Source: Desulfotomaculum copahuensis
GTDB taxonomy: Bacteria > Bacillota > Desulfotomaculia > Desulfotomaculales > Desulfovirgulaceae
Length of the DNA stretch: 50,475 nt
NCBI RefSeq assembly: GCF_001655685.1
Contig: NZ_LYVF01000085.1
Location: forward strand, 1 to 50,475
Direction of reading: 5' to 3'
In this document: positions 15,866 through 24,837 of the stretch, piece by piece
How positions within the stretch are numbered: the stretch's first letter is position 1
Layout: each line of letters begins with the position of its first letter
Notes under the pieces: generated by a model
Told to the model about the DNA's origin: nothing
What the model saw: only the letters and a program-made list of their open reading frames with translations
The model's database searches: none
Made by a program: the position numbers and the translations under genes

Positions 15866-18670
15866 TTGCCATTACGCAAGCAGAAAATCTGGCGGGTCAA
15901 ACGGGCGGACCCCGCTCTCAAATACATCCTGGCCAGGGAGTTGAAAATCTCTCCCATCCTGGCCCACCTGCTGTTGAACCGGGGCGTCTATACCGTGGAA
16001 GAAGCACGCATCTTCCTGTCCGGCGGCCTGGAACAGCTGGCCGCTCCTGGTTTGATGAAAGGGATGGACCGGGCGGTGGAAAGACTTGCGGCGGCCATAA
16101 AATCCGGCGATAAAGTCCTGGTTTACGGGGATTACGACGCCGACGGCATCACGGCCACGGCACTGCTGGTCAAGGTTTTAAGGCGGCTGGGCGCCCGGGT
16201 GGAATATTACATTCCGGGACGGCTGACCGAAGGGTACGGGCTGCATGAAGCGGTACTGGAACAGGCCAGGGCGGCCGGTTTTACCCTGGTGGTGACCGTC
16301 GACTGCGGGATCAGCAACGCTGGTGCGGTGGCCGCCGCGGTCCGGGCCGGCGGCCCGGACGTGATCATCACCGATCATCACCAGGTGCCGTCCGCATTGC
16401 CGCCGGCGGTGGCAGTGCTCAATCCGAGGCAGCCGGACTGCGCCTATCCGTTTAAAGAGCTGGCCGGCGTGGGGGTTGCGCTGAAACTGGCCCAGGCCTT
16501 GCTGGTTGCCTGCGGACAGGATGAGGACGCCTGGCAGGATTACCTGGACTTGGCCTGCCTGGGTACGGTGGCTGATATCGTACCCCTGCTGGGGGAAAAC
16601 CGCATTCTGGTCAAAGCGGGCCTGTCCCGGCTGGCGTGCGGCGGAAGTGCCGGCCTGCAGGCGCTGCTGGACGCAAGCGGGGTGAAAAAAGAAGAACTGG
16701 ATGCCCGGGCGGTGGGTTTCGCCCTGGCCCCCCGCCTTAACGCCGCCGGCCGCCTGGGTGACGCCCGCCCGGCGGTGGAGCTGCTGCTTTGTACGGATGA
16801 CACCCGGGCGCGGGAGTTGGCCGGGCGGCTCAACCACGGCAATCGCGAACGGCAGCAGATTGAGGCCGGGGTGCTGGCCGAAGCGCTGGCCATGCTGCAC
16901 GCAGATCCCGCCCGCGCCGGGGACCGGGTGCTGGTGCTGGCCTCTCCCGGCTGGCATGCCGGAGTGATCGGCATCGTGGCCTCCCGCCTGATGGATCATT
17001 TTTACCGCCCGGTATTGCTGATCGCCCTGGACGGCGGGCAGGGCAAGGGATCCGGGCGCAGCATACCCGGTTTTCATTTATACCGGGCGCTGGAACACTG
17101 CCGTGAATACCTGCTGGCCTTCGGCGGTCATGCCGGGGCGGCCGGTTTCTCCCTGCCGGCGGAACGGGTGGAAGCCCTGCGGGCGGCCATCAACCGCTAT
17201 GCCGGTGAAGTCATGCCCGGGGAAGCGCCGCTGCCTGTGCTGGATGTGGACGCGCTGGTCTCGCTGCGCGACATTTCCCCCCGGCTGATTACGGAACTGG
17301 CCATGCTGGCTCCGTTCGGCCACGGCAACCCGGATCCCCTGCTGGCCTGCTGCGGGGTCAGCGTGCTGCACTGCCGGGGGGTGGGCCGGGATGGCCACCA
17401 CCTCAAGCTGCTGGTGCGGGAAAACGGTACCACCATGGACGGCATCGGCTTTCATCTGGCCGGTTGTGTGGATGAAGTGGCCGCCGGGGCGGCCATGGAT
17501 CTGGCCTTTACACCGGCTTTTGATCACTGGCGCGGGGAGCGCAATCTGCAGCTGGCGGTCAAGGACCTGCGCCCCGGGGGCGGTGAGCCGGCCGCTTTGA
17601 ACCAGCCGCACGGGGGCGCGGGCGGCCCGGGTCCGAAAAAGGCAAATGACGATTTGTCCCTGCTTTTTCAAGAAGCGGCGCGCCACCTGCCCCGGGCGGA
17701 GCAGGCGCTGTTCCTGCCCGGGTTTGTCCGCCGGGCGCTGGCCGAATACAGCCGGTCGCCGCAGGCCGATCGTCTGCCGGATTGGTGCCGCCGGGCTTTT
17801 GGTGTCCCGCCCCCGGCGGCCGGCGGGCTTTCCGGCACAGACGCCGGGCGGGAGACGGCCGCCCTGCGCCTGGTGGACCGGCGGGGGCGTCCCGGCCGCC
17901 CGGCCTGGTTGGCCGGACTGGTGGCGGCCGGCCGGCGCACACTGGTGCTGGTCGATTCCCCCCACCGCACGGTGGAACTGGCTTCCTACCTGCGCCATGC
18001 CTGTCCGGAGGCGGGGAAGGGGACGGTTTTCTGCCACGCCTGGCAGGATGAAGGGCAAAGGGTCCTGATCAGGGAGTTGCTTGCTTCCGGGCGGGCCGGC
18101 GTGCTGGTTACCACGCCGGATCAGGCCGCCGTGACCGCCGGCAGGGAAATGAGCCGGGTGGTGGTTTATCATCCGCCCGGTGACCGGCGGGAATGGGAGA
18201 TGGTGGTGGAGGCGGCCCGGCGGGCCGGCGCCGGGGCGGTTTACCTGCTCTTCGGCCGGGAGGACGCCCGCCTGGCCGCCCGTTATCTGGCCGCCCTGGC
18301 CCCGGACCGGGACAGCCTGGCCAGGCTTTACCTGCTCTTAAGCCGCGGCAACGGCCCGCCCGCCCGGTCCGGCAGCGGGGATGAACTGTTGGACCGGTTG
18401 ACCCGTCAGCTAAAGCGCGCCGGCTGCGTTCAGGCGCAGGAATTTACCGTGGCGCTGGGCATGGCCGTGCTGGCGGAGCTCGGTTTGCTGGCCTGGCCGG
18501 CCGCAGGCGGCGATTCACCGGTCTGCCTGCCGGCGTGCCGGGGAGAAAAACGGCCCCTGTCCGGCTCGGCAACCTACTGCTGGGCGCAGCAGTTGAAAAA
18601 AACGTCCCTGGAATGGCTCGGGCACACCCTGAATGCTTCCGTTGGCACCCTGTTCCCCGGACCTTGCTGA
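15866..18670 (+). CDS. recJ: Single-stranded-DNA-specific exonuclease RecJ
   Basis: A 934-residue DHH-superfamily 5'-3' single-strand exonuclease used in recombination and repair. I place the start at TTG 15866 (MPLRKQKIWRVKRADP) because GAGGTG lies seven bases upstream; the open frame extends to 15800 without a ribosome site. Catalytic motifs: VYGDYDADGITATALL (about residue 85), VTVDCGISN, ITDHHQ (about 170) and CLGTVADIVPLLGENR. The DHHA1 motif GGHAGAAGFSL is at about 415, then an OB fold. The C-terminal ~350 residues match the RecJ_C region of Firmicutes, including helicase-like remnants (VLVTTPDQAAV, VVVYHPPGDRREWEMVVEAA). It is longer than the B. subtilis protein, mainly in this tail. 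The recJ-relA order is typical of Firmicutes, although the usual apt between them is missing. Confidence 0.95.
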   Translation: MPLRKQKIWRVKRADPALKYILARELKISPILAHLLLNRGVYTVEEARIFLSGGLEQLAAPGLMKGMDRAVERLAAAIKSGDKVLVYGDYDADGITATALLVKVLRRLGARVEYYIPGRLTEGYGLHEAVLEQARAAGFTLVVTVDCGISNAGAVAAAVRAGGPDVIITDHHQVPSALPPAVAVLNPRQPDCAYPFKELAGVGVALKLAQALLVACGQDEDAWQDYLDLACLGTVADIVPLLGENRILVKAGLSRLACGGSAGLQALLDASGVKKEELDARAVGFALAPRLNAAGRLGDARPAVELLLCTDDTRARELAGRLNHGNRERQQIEAGVLAEALAMLHADPARAGDRVLVLASPGWHAGVIGIVASRLMDHFYRPVLLIALDGGQGKGSGRSIPGFHLYRALEHCREYLLAFGGHAGAAGFSLPAERVEALRAAINRYAGEVMPGEAPLPVLDVDALVSLRDISPRLITELAMLAPFGHGNPDPLLACCGVSVLHCRGVGRDGHHLKLLVRENGTTMDGIGFHLAGCVDEVAAGAAMDLAFTPAFDHWRGERNLQLAVKDLRPGGGEPAALNQPHGGAGGPGPKKANDDLSLLFQEAARHLPRAEQALFLPGFVRRALAEYSRSPQADRLPDWCRRAFGVPPPAAGGLSGTDAGRETAALRLVDRRGRPGRPAWLAGLVAAGRRTLVLVDSPHRTVELASYLRHACPEAGKGTVFCHAWQDEGQRVLIRELLASGRAGVLVTTPDQAAVTAGREMSRVVVYHPPGDRREWEMVVEAARRAGAGAVYLLFGREDARLAARYLAALAPDRDSLARLYLLLSRGNGPPARSGSGDELLDRLTRQLKRAGCVQAQEFTVALGMAVLAELGLLAWPAAGGDSPVCLPACRGEKRPLSGSATYCWAQQLKKTSLEWLGHTLNASVGTLFPGPC

Positions 18671-18822
18671 TCCGGCAGGAATAATATAAAGTATAATCAT
18701 GCGTCATGATCAGGTATCCGGCCCGTTGGGCAACTGCTTGTCAACCGGCAGTTTTCGGACGGTTTGCCGGGCGGCGGGCAAACTGCCCGGTCCTTTTACG
18801 CTGGGATAAGCAGGTGTAAAAA

Positions 18823-20982
18823 ATGCTCCAGGATCTGGTACACAAAGTGGTGTTATACAACCCCCGTGCAAACGTATCCCTTTTGAGCAAGGCCTATCAC
18901 TTTGCCGAAAAGGCCCATGGGGCTCAAAAACGTATTTCCGGTGAACCGTACATCCTCCATCCGCTGGCCGTGGCCCGTATTCTGGCCGAACTGGAGCTGG
19001 ATTTGGAAACGCTGGAGGCCGCCCTGTTGCACGATGTGGTGGAAGACACGACAGTCACCCTGGAGCAGATCGAAGCGGAATTCGGCGCGGAAGTGGCCCT
19101 TTTGGTGGACGGGGTGACCAAGTTGAGCCGTCTGGAATACCGCTCCAAGGAGGAACGCCAGGCGGAAAACCTGCGCAAGATGTTTTTGGCAATGGCCCGG
19201 GACATCCGGGTGATCCTGATCAAGCTGGCCGACCGCCTGCACAATATGCGTACGTTGAAATACCAGCCCGCGGCCAAGCAAAAGGAAATCGCCCAGGAAA
19301 CGATGGAAATCTTTGCCCCCCTGGCCCACCGCCTGGGCATTTACCACATGAAGTGGGAACTGGAGGATCTGTCCTTTCATTACCTGGAGCCGGAGAAATA
19401 TTACGAACTGGCCCGGGGTGTGGCCAGCACCAGGCGCAAGCGGGAAGAATTTATCAACGGGGTCATCGCCATATTGCAGGAAAAGTTGTCCGCCGTGAAT
19501 ATCCGGGCCGATATTCAGGGCCGGCCCAAGCATTTGTACAGCATTTACTCCAAGATGGCCGAACAGCAAAAGAATCTGAATGAAATATACGACGTGCAGG
19601 CCGTGCGGGTGATTGTGGACTCGGTGCGGGACTGCTATGCCGCCCTGGGTACGGTGCACACCATCTGGAAGCCCATTCCCGGCCGGTTCAAGGATTACAT
19701 CGCCATGCCCAAATCCAACATGTACCAGTCCCTGCACACCACGGTGGTCGGCCCCCGGGGTGAGCCGCTGGAAATACAGATCCGCACCCGGGAAATGCAC
19801 CGCACCGCCGAATACGGCATCGCCGCCCACTGGCGCTACAAGGAAGGCGGGCGGGGGGACAAAAATTTCGAACAGAAACTGGCCTGGCTGCGCCAGTTGA
19901 TGGAATGGCAGCACGATTTGAGAGACGCCCGGGAATTCATGGAAGGCCTGAAGATTGATCTGTTTGCCGACACAGTGTTTGTCTTCACCCCCCAGGGAGA
20001 TGTGCTGGAACTGCCGGCCGGCTCGGTGCCCATCGATTTCGCCTACCGGGTGCATACCCAGGTGGGCCACCGCTGTGTGGGCGCAAAAGTGAACGGCCGC
20101 ATTGTGCCGCTGGACTATAAATTGAAGAACGGGGATATTGTGGAGATCCTCACCTCAAAACAGGCGTCCGGTCCCAGCCGGGACTGGCTGAAGCTGGTCA
20201 AAACATCCCAGGCCAAGAGCCGCATCCGCCAGTGGTTTAAAAAGGAGCAGCGGGAGGAAAACATAGTCAAGGGTCACGAGGCGCTGGAAAAGGAAATAAA
20301 GAAGCAGGGCCTTGATCCCGAAATAATCAAGGGCGACCGCCTGCTGGAATTCGGCCGGCGGCTGAATCTGAATGCGCTGGAAGATGTTTATGCCGCCGTG
20401 GGCGAGGGTACGGTCACCGCTTTGGCGGTGCTGAACCGGATCCGGGATGAAATCAAACCGGAAAAAAAGGGCCTGCAGGAAGAAATGCAGCAATTAAAGC
20501 CGGAACAGCGCGCACCTTCCGAATGGGGGCGTCCCACCCAGGGAATCCGGGTGCGGGGCGTCGACAACCTGCTCATCCGCCTGGCCCACTGCTGCAACCC
20601 GGTGCCCGGTGATCCGATTGTGGGCTACATTACCCGTGGGCGGGGCGTTTCCATCCACCGCAGCGACTGTTATAACGTGGCCATATTTCAGCAGGGCGAA
20701 CCGGACCGGCTGGTGGAGGCCGCCTGGGATCAGGACTTCCAGGCTTCCTTTCAGGTGAAACTGGAAGTTACGGGGATGGACCGGGCCGGCTTCTTGAGCG
20801 ATGTGATGGCCGTACTGACCGATATGAAGATCAGCGCCAACTGGGTCACCGCGCGGGGGCGCAAAAACCACCAGGCGGTGATTGAAATGGTATTGGAAAT
20901 GAAAAGCAAGGAGCAGCTGGAACTGGTGAGCACCCGGATCAAACGCATTCCGGATGTTTACGAGGTGCGGCGCACCAGTTGA
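18823..20982 (+). CDS. relA: Bifunctional (p)ppGpp synthetase/hydrolase (RelA/SpoT homolog)
   Basis: A 719-residue Rel protein that makes and degrades the alarmone (p)ppGpp. The HD hydrolase domain is intact (HDVVEDT at about residue 70, IKLADRLHNM at about 133). The synthetase domain follows (RPKHLYSIYSKM at about 234; FKDYIAMPKSNMYQSLHTT at about 285-305). Then come TGS (about 385-450: VFVFTPQGDVLELPAGSVPI), a conserved-cysteine region (LAHCCNPVPGDPIVGYIT), and the C-terminal ACT/RRM domain (about 645-716). Domain order and length are standard for Firmicutes. The start codon has a weak GCAGGTG site. The 152-base upstream gap has a TATAAT at 18692-18697 without a good -35. Confidence 0.96.
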   Translation: MLQDLVHKVVLYNPRANVSLLSKAYHFAEKAHGAQKRISGEPYILHPLAVARILAELELDLETLEAALLHDVVEDTTVTLEQIEAEFGAEVALLVDGVTKLSRLEYRSKEERQAENLRKMFLAMARDIRVILIKLADRLHNMRTLKYQPAAKQKEIAQETMEIFAPLAHRLGIYHMKWELEDLSFHYLEPEKYYELARGVASTRRKREEFINGVIAILQEKLSAVNIRADIQGRPKHLYSIYSKMAEQQKNLNEIYDVQAVRVIVDSVRDCYAALGTVHTIWKPIPGRFKDYIAMPKSNMYQSLHTTVVGPRGEPLEIQIRTREMHRTAEYGIAAHWRYKEGGRGDKNFEQKLAWLRQLMEWQHDLRDAREFMEGLKIDLFADTVFVFTPQGDVLELPAGSVPIDFAYRVHTQVGHRCVGAKVNGRIVPLDYKLKNGDIVEILTSKQASGPSRDWLKLVKTSQAKSRIRQWFKKEQREENIVKGHEALEKEIKKQGLDPEIIKGDRLLEFGRRLNLNALEDVYAAVGEGTVTALAVLNRIRDEIKPEKKGLQEEMQQLKPEQRAPSEWGRPTQGIRVRGVDNLLIRLAHCCNPVPGDPIVGYITRGRGVSIHRSDCYNVAIFQQGEPDRLVEAAWDQDFQASFQVKLEVTGMDRAGFLSDVMAVLTDMKISANWVTARGRKNHQAVIEMVLEMKSKEQLELVSTRIKRIPDVYEVRRTS

Positions 20983-21127
20983 GCCGGCCGGGTAAGGCAC
21001 GGGGATGTATTACATTTTATGCGGCGGAAGGCGGCCGGACCGGAGGTTCGGGGAGACGGGATACGACCGGGTATGTTAAAAAACACACAGTGTAGAACGG
21101 TCATTTGCGGTGAGTTGGTGGTACAAA

Positions 21128-21150
21128 CGGTTGTGTTCAATAAATCATGC
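21128..21150 (+). repeat. Dispersed 23-nt repeat, copy 2
   Basis: Reads CGGTTGTGTTCAATAAATCA followed by TGC. It matches the copy at 5033-5055 at 20 of 23 positions and lies 29 bases upstream of the dtd start. Copies also occur at 5033-5055 and 25200-25222. Confidence 0.6.
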
Positions 21151-21178
21151 CTGTTGGTTGGAAGATGGTGAAATTGGG

Positions 21179-21628
21179 ATGCGTGCAGTGGTGCAGCGGG
21201 TAATCCGGGGGTCGGTGACGGTGGAAGGGCGGGTAGCCGGGGCGATTGGCCCGGGCCTGGTCATTTTACTGGGGGTGGGGCAGGATGACGGTCCCGGCGA
21301 TGCGCGCTATCTGGCCGAAAAGATTGCCCACCTGCGTATATTTGAAGACGGACAGGGCAAGCTGAACCGTTCGGTGCTGGAAGCCGGCGGTGAGGTGCTG
21401 GCGGTTTCCCAGTTCACGCTTTACGCCGACTGCCGCAGCGGCCGCCGGCCGGGCTTTTCCGCCGCCGCACCGCCGGCGCGGGCGCGGTCGCTTTATGACG
21501 CCTTTGTACGGTTCCTGCGGGAAACGGGGTTGCCGGTGGCCACCGGTGTTTTTCAGGCCCGTATGCAGGTGGAGATCGTCAATGACGGCCCGGTTACCCT
21601 TTTACTGGACAGTCAAAAACAGTTTTAG
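21179..21628 (+). CDS. dtd: D-aminoacyl-tRNA deacylase
   Basis: A 149-residue Dtd, which removes D-amino acids (and glycine from tRNA-Ala) mischarged on tRNAs. The start at ATG 21179 ([19 protein letters not shown]) matches the family N-terminus; the 23 codons upstream are not conserved-looking. Signature motifs: [20 protein letters not shown] (SQFTLY with the active-site region) and [20 protein letters not shown] (G-F motif, then NDGPVT). Length is typical. It follows relA by 196 bases, the common relA-dtd arrangement. The ribosome site is weak (GGTGAAATTGGG). Confidence 0.94.
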   Translation: MRAVVQRVIRGSVTVEGRVAGAIGPGLVILLGVGQDDGPGDARYLAEKIAHLRIFEDGQGKLNRSVLEAGGEVLAVSQFTLYADCRSGRRPGFSAAAPPARARSLYDAFVRFLRETGLPVATGVFQARMQVEIVNDGPVTLLLDSQKQF

Positions 21629-21858
21629 TGAAAAACGCTTACCCGTAGAGGTGGTGACCGGCTAACAATGATACCTGTTTTTCAATGGAAAGCTGAAGAA
21701 ACAAAAACATTGCCCGGAGTGCGATTCGCGCTGCCGGTTCGCTAACCTCAACTGCGCCGTGTTTCGTTTGCGGACTTGCGCAAGTCGCTTATTCGGTACG
21801 ACCACCACCTTTTCGTTATGTTTCAGGTTTAAAAAAATGATGGTTGGGGGGATAAAAA

Positions 21859-22500
21859 GTGAAGGATGTTATTTTAGAAGGTTTTTCCGTCGGTCCGATG
21901 GAGGCCAATTGTTACATCATCGGCTGCCGGGAAACCGGCGAGGCGGCCGTGGTGGACCCCGGCGCGGAAGCCGGGCGCATTCTAAGCCGTTTGGAACAAC
22001 TGAAATTAAAGTGCCGTTGCATCATTCTCACCCACGGGCACGCCGACCATATCGGTGCGCTGGCCGCGGTGAAGGAAGCCACCGGGGCGGCGGTGCTCAT
22101 CCACCGGGAGGATGCCGGCATGCTGACCAGTCCGGCGCGCAACCTGTCCCTGTATGTGGGGCAGGCGTTGCAACTGGAACCGGCCGATCGCCTGCTGGAG
22201 GAAGGGGATGAAATCAAGGTGGGCAGCCTCACGTTGAAAGTGCTGCACACCCCCGGACACACCCCCGGCGGCATCTGCCTGCAACTGGACGGCTATCTGA
22301 TTACCGGTGACACCCTCTTTGCCGGTTCGGTGGGCCGCTCCGACTTTCCAGGCGGCGATCACCGGCAGCTGATTGCTTCAATCAAGAAAAAACTGCTTGT
22401 CTTTCCGCCGGAAACACAAGTGCTGCCCGGCCACGGCCCGGCTTCCACGATCGGCGAGGAAAGCCGGGACAACCCGTTTTTAAACGGCCGCTTATATTGA
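21859..22500 (+). CDS. MBL-fold hydrolase, glyoxalase II-like (YqgX type)
   Basis: A 213-residue metallo-beta-lactamase-fold protein starting at GTG 21859 after GGGGGG. Metal ligands are visible in ILTHGHADHIGALAAV (THxHxDH), HTPGHTPGGICL, TGDTLFAGSVGRSD and LPGHGPAS, the order found in YqgX/GloB-type hydrolases. This subgroup, frequent after relA-dtd in Firmicutes, is annotated as hydroxyacylglutathione hydrolase-like but probably acts on other thioesters such as bacillithiol conjugates. The last gene of this cluster; a good terminator follows at 22556. Confidence 0.9.
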   Translation: MKDVILEGFSVGPMEANCYIIGCRETGEAAVVDPGAEAGRILSRLEQLKLKCRCIILTHGHADHIGALAAVKEATGAAVLIHREDAGMLTSPARNLSLYVGQALQLEPADRLLEEGDEIKVGSLTLKVLHTPGHTPGGICLQLDGYLITGDTLFAGSVGRSDFPGGDHRQLIASIKKKLLVFPPETQVLPGHGPASTIGEESRDNPFLNGRLY

Positions 22501-22555
22501 CCGGAACGGCCGCAGCCGGCCGGACCGCTGCCTTTTGGGGATAATCAGTTTGCAG

Positions 22556-22582
22556 AACCGGGGCGCCCCCGGTTTTAATTTT
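22556..22582 (+). terminator. Rho-independent terminator after the MBL hydrolase
   Basis: AACCGGGG (22556-22563) pairs with 22567-22574 across a 3-nt loop, followed by TTTTAATTTT. It ends the relA-dtd-hydrolase transcript. Confidence 0.8.
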
Positions 22583-22748
22583 GAATACAGTCCATAAATG
22601 AAAAGAGTGCTGTCCGTATCCCGCCGCTTCAATGCTCCGGTCCGGCTAATTGTTAAAATATACAGACGGGCAGGAATATTCTGTCTGGCGGCGAATTTTT
22701 TTGTATATGTAAATGAAAGTTACATTGCCGGAAGGGGAGGAGATATTT

Positions 22749-24434
22749 ATGGAGGGTAATATTATCCCGGCCCGGCCGGGGGAGCATAACCTGGCGGATT
22801 ACGGGGCGGCGCGGGCGGACTTTGATTTCGCCCGGGTGGCGGAGGAGTTCAGCTGGTTTGAAAGCGGGCGGGTGAACATCGTTTATGAGGCCGTGGACCG
22901 CCAGGTGGCGGAATTGGGCCGGGGCGATCAAGCGGCGCTCTATTTTGAAGATGGCCGGCGTCAGGAAGAATATACCTTCAAACAACTGCAGGAGCAGTCG
23001 GCGCGCTTTGCCGCGGTATTGCAGCAATACGGCCTGGCCAGGGGCGACCGGCTGGGCATTTTTATGCCCCGCAGCCCGGAGCTGTACATCAGTTTTCTGG
23101 GTGCCGCCCGGCGGGGTGTGGTGGTGGTGCCCCTGTTTGAAGCCTTCATGGAAGAAGCCCTGCGTGACCGGCTGGGAGACAGCGGCGCGGCGGCGGTGGT
23201 CACCACGCCGGAACTGCTGCCCCGCATCCCGGTGGGTGACCTGCCCGCTTTGAAGCACATTTTCGTGGCGGGTGAAGACATTCCGCCCGGTGCGCTGGAC
23301 TGGCGGGCCGTAACGGCCGCCGCCGCGCCGGACACGGCCATGGAATGGGTTGACCGGGAGCACCCGCTGTTCATCCTTTACGCCTCGGGGGCCGACGGCA
23401 AGGCGCGGGGCCTGGTGCACGTGCATGAGATCATGACCGGCCTGTTGATCACCGCCCGCTGGGTGCACGACCTGCGCCCCGGCGACGTATACTGGTGCAC
23501 CGCCGACCCGGGCTGGATCACCGGCATCGCCTATGGTTTCCTGGCTCCCTGGCTGCTCGGGATTCCGGTGGTGGTGCGCGGCGGGCGTTTTGACGCCGCC
23601 GACTGGTGCGCCACCCTGGCCAAATACCGGGTGTCGGTCTGGTACAGTGCGCCCACGGCCTTCCGCATGCTCATGGCCGGCGGGGACGAACTGCTCGCCC
23701 GCTACGATTTGAGCCGCCTGCGCCATATTTTGAGCGTGGGTGAACCGCTGACGGAAGAGGTGCTGAACTGGAGCATGCAGAAACTGGGCCAGCCGGTCTA
23801 CGACACCTGGTGGATGAGTGAAACCGGGATGAACATGATTTGCAACTACCGCTGCCTGCCGGTCAAGCCGGGGTCGATCGGCCGGCCTTTCCCGGGCATC
23901 ACGGCGGTTATTGTGGATGATCAAGGGCGGGAGATGCCTGCGGGTAAAATCGGCAATCTGGCCATCAAGGACGGCTGGCCGTCACGGTTCCGGAGCGTCT
24001 GGAATGATCCGGAGCGCTACGCCCGGTATTTCCGCCACCGGCCCTGGTTCATCTCCGGCGACGCCGCCTACCGGGATGAAGACGGCTACTTCTATTTCCA
24101 GGGCCGCGTGGACGGGGTGATCAACACTTCCGGCGAGCGGGTCGGTCCATTTGAAGTGGAGCAAAAGCTGGCCGAACACCCGGCGGTGGCCCGGGCCGGA
24201 GTGGCCGGCAAACCGGACCGGCTGCGGGGGGAAATCGTCAAGGCCTTTGTGGTGCTGGCTCCCGGATATGCCTGGTCGGATGAACTGGCTGCGGAACTGC
24301 GCAACTTCGTCAAGACCGGGCTGGCCGCCCATGCCGCCCCGCGGGAGTTCGAGGTGAAGGCGGAAATTCCCCTCACCGGGGACGGCCGGGTGGACCGGCG
24401 GGTGCTCCGGGAGTGGGTGCTGGGATTGAGTTGA
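22749..24434 (+). CDS. Acetyl-CoA synthetase-like protein lacking the catalytic lysine
   Basis: A 561-residue ANL-family protein aligned with AMP-forming acetyl-CoA synthetases (AcsA): VYDTWWMSETGMNMICNY (A5) and FISGDAAYRDEDGYFYFQGR before the A8 loop are well kept. The ATG at 22749 follows GGGGAGG. Two catalytic elements are altered. The P-loop, normally YTSGTTGKPKG, reads YASGADGKARG (about residues 210-220). The C-terminal SGKI lysine required for acyl-adenylate formation is replaced by arginine in LTGDGRVDRRVLRE (R547). The frame is otherwise intact and codon use normal, so this is probably a maintained protein rather than decay. It may do only the thioester half-reaction, use a different acid, or be a regulatory paralog. 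Monocistronic, convergent with DUF896. Confidence 0.85.
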   Translation: MEGNIIPARPGEHNLADYGAARADFDFARVAEEFSWFESGRVNIVYEAVDRQVAELGRGDQAALYFEDGRRQEEYTFKQLQEQSARFAAVLQQYGLARGDRLGIFMPRSPELYISFLGAARRGVVVVPLFEAFMEEALRDRLGDSGAAAVVTTPELLPRIPVGDLPALKHIFVAGEDIPPGALDWRAVTAAAAPDTAMEWVDREHPLFILYASGADGKARGLVHVHEIMTGLLITARWVHDLRPGDVYWCTADPGWITGIAYGFLAPWLLGIPVVVRGGRFDAADWCATLAKYRVSVWYSAPTAFRMLMAGGDELLARYDLSRLRHILSVGEPLTEEVLNWSMQKLGQPVYDTWWMSETGMNMICNYRCLPVKPGSIGRPFPGITAVIVDDQGREMPAGKIGNLAIKDGWPSRFRSVWNDPERYARYFRHRPWFISGDAAYRDEDGYFYFQGRVDGVINTSGERVGPFEVEQKLAEHPAVARAGVAGKPDRLRGEIVKAFVVLAPGYAWSDELAAELRNFVKTGLAAHAAPREFEVKAEIPLTGDGRVDRRVLREWVLGLS

Positions 24435-24475
24435 CGGGGGTGCTCCGGGAGTGGGTGCCGGGTTTGAGCTGACCG
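24400..24475. repeat. Tandem duplication of the synthetase-like gene's 3' end
   Basis: A unit of about 38 bases (GGGTGCTCCGGGAGTGGGTG plus the end with stop codon) at 24400-24437 is repeated at 24438-24475 with only a few mismatches. The first copy encodes the last residues and TGA; the second is untranslated. Confidence 0.8.
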
Positions 24476-24490
24476 GGGAATGAGGTGTGA

Positions 24491-24526
24491 GCCATGCCGG
24501 GCCGGGTTTTTGCGGCCCGGCATGGC
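24491..24526. terminator. Strong hairpin between convergent genes
   Basis: GCCATGCCGGGCC (24491-24503) pairs perfectly with 24514-24526 around a 10-nt T-rich loop. There is no T-run after the stem, but the position between two convergent genes suggests a transcript-end structure. Confidence 0.6.
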
Positions 24527-24612
24527 GAAGCGGTTTTGCACCCGGGTGTTGCAGGATCTCCCGGTGCGCCTGCAACATTCTGCGGCCAACCGTATTGCTC
24601 ACCGTTGCCGGC

Positions 24613-24837
24613 TTAATGTTTCAGGGGGTGGCAGTGGCCGCAAGTGCATCTTTCGCCGTGTTTTTCCTTGCGTTTATAGCCCGCCGCTTCCAGCGCGTCC
24701 GTCACCTGTGCCCGGATGGTCTCCAGGTAGCGCTGGCGCAGGGCGTGCTGTTCCGCTTTTTCAGCGTCGTTGAGACCCCCGCTGCGCTGCTTGCGGGAGA
24801 GAAAATTAATGCGCTCGATCATCTCTTTGGTGATCAT
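24613..24837 (-). CDS. DUF896 (UPF0291, YnzC-like) small protein
   Basis: A 74-residue protein of the YnzC/DUF896 family: MITKEMIERINFLSRKQRS, then LNDAEKAEQHALRQRYLETI, the standard two-helix pattern. In B. subtilis YnzC lies in the SOS-induced lexA-linked yneA operon; the molecular role is unknown. The C-terminal tail HGERCTCGHCHPLKH adds a CxCxxC/His cluster that could bind metal and is not part of the core family. The ATG has AGGAG upstream; TATAAT on the minus strand at 24893-24898 is a candidate -10 box. Confidence 0.88.
   Translation of the reverse strand: MITKEMIERINFLSRKQRSGGLNDAEKAEQHALRQRYLETIRAQVTDALEAAGYKRKEKHGERCTCGHCHPLKH

Noticed and set aside
16178-18172. Long minus-strand frames of 299 and 364 codons opposite recJ
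   Set aside because: They are rich in Pro, Arg, Gly and His, have no family pattern or ribosome site, and lie opposite a clear recJ. They arise from GC-rich third positions.
18853-20070. 405-codon minus-strand frame opposite relA
   Set aside because: The plus strand encodes unmistakable RelA/SpoT domains; the antisense frame shows no motif or ribosome site.
22653-23924. 423-codon minus-strand frame opposite the acetyl-CoA synthetase-like gene
   Set aside because: Shadow of the coding strand with low-complexity His/Arg/Gly/Pro content and no start signals.
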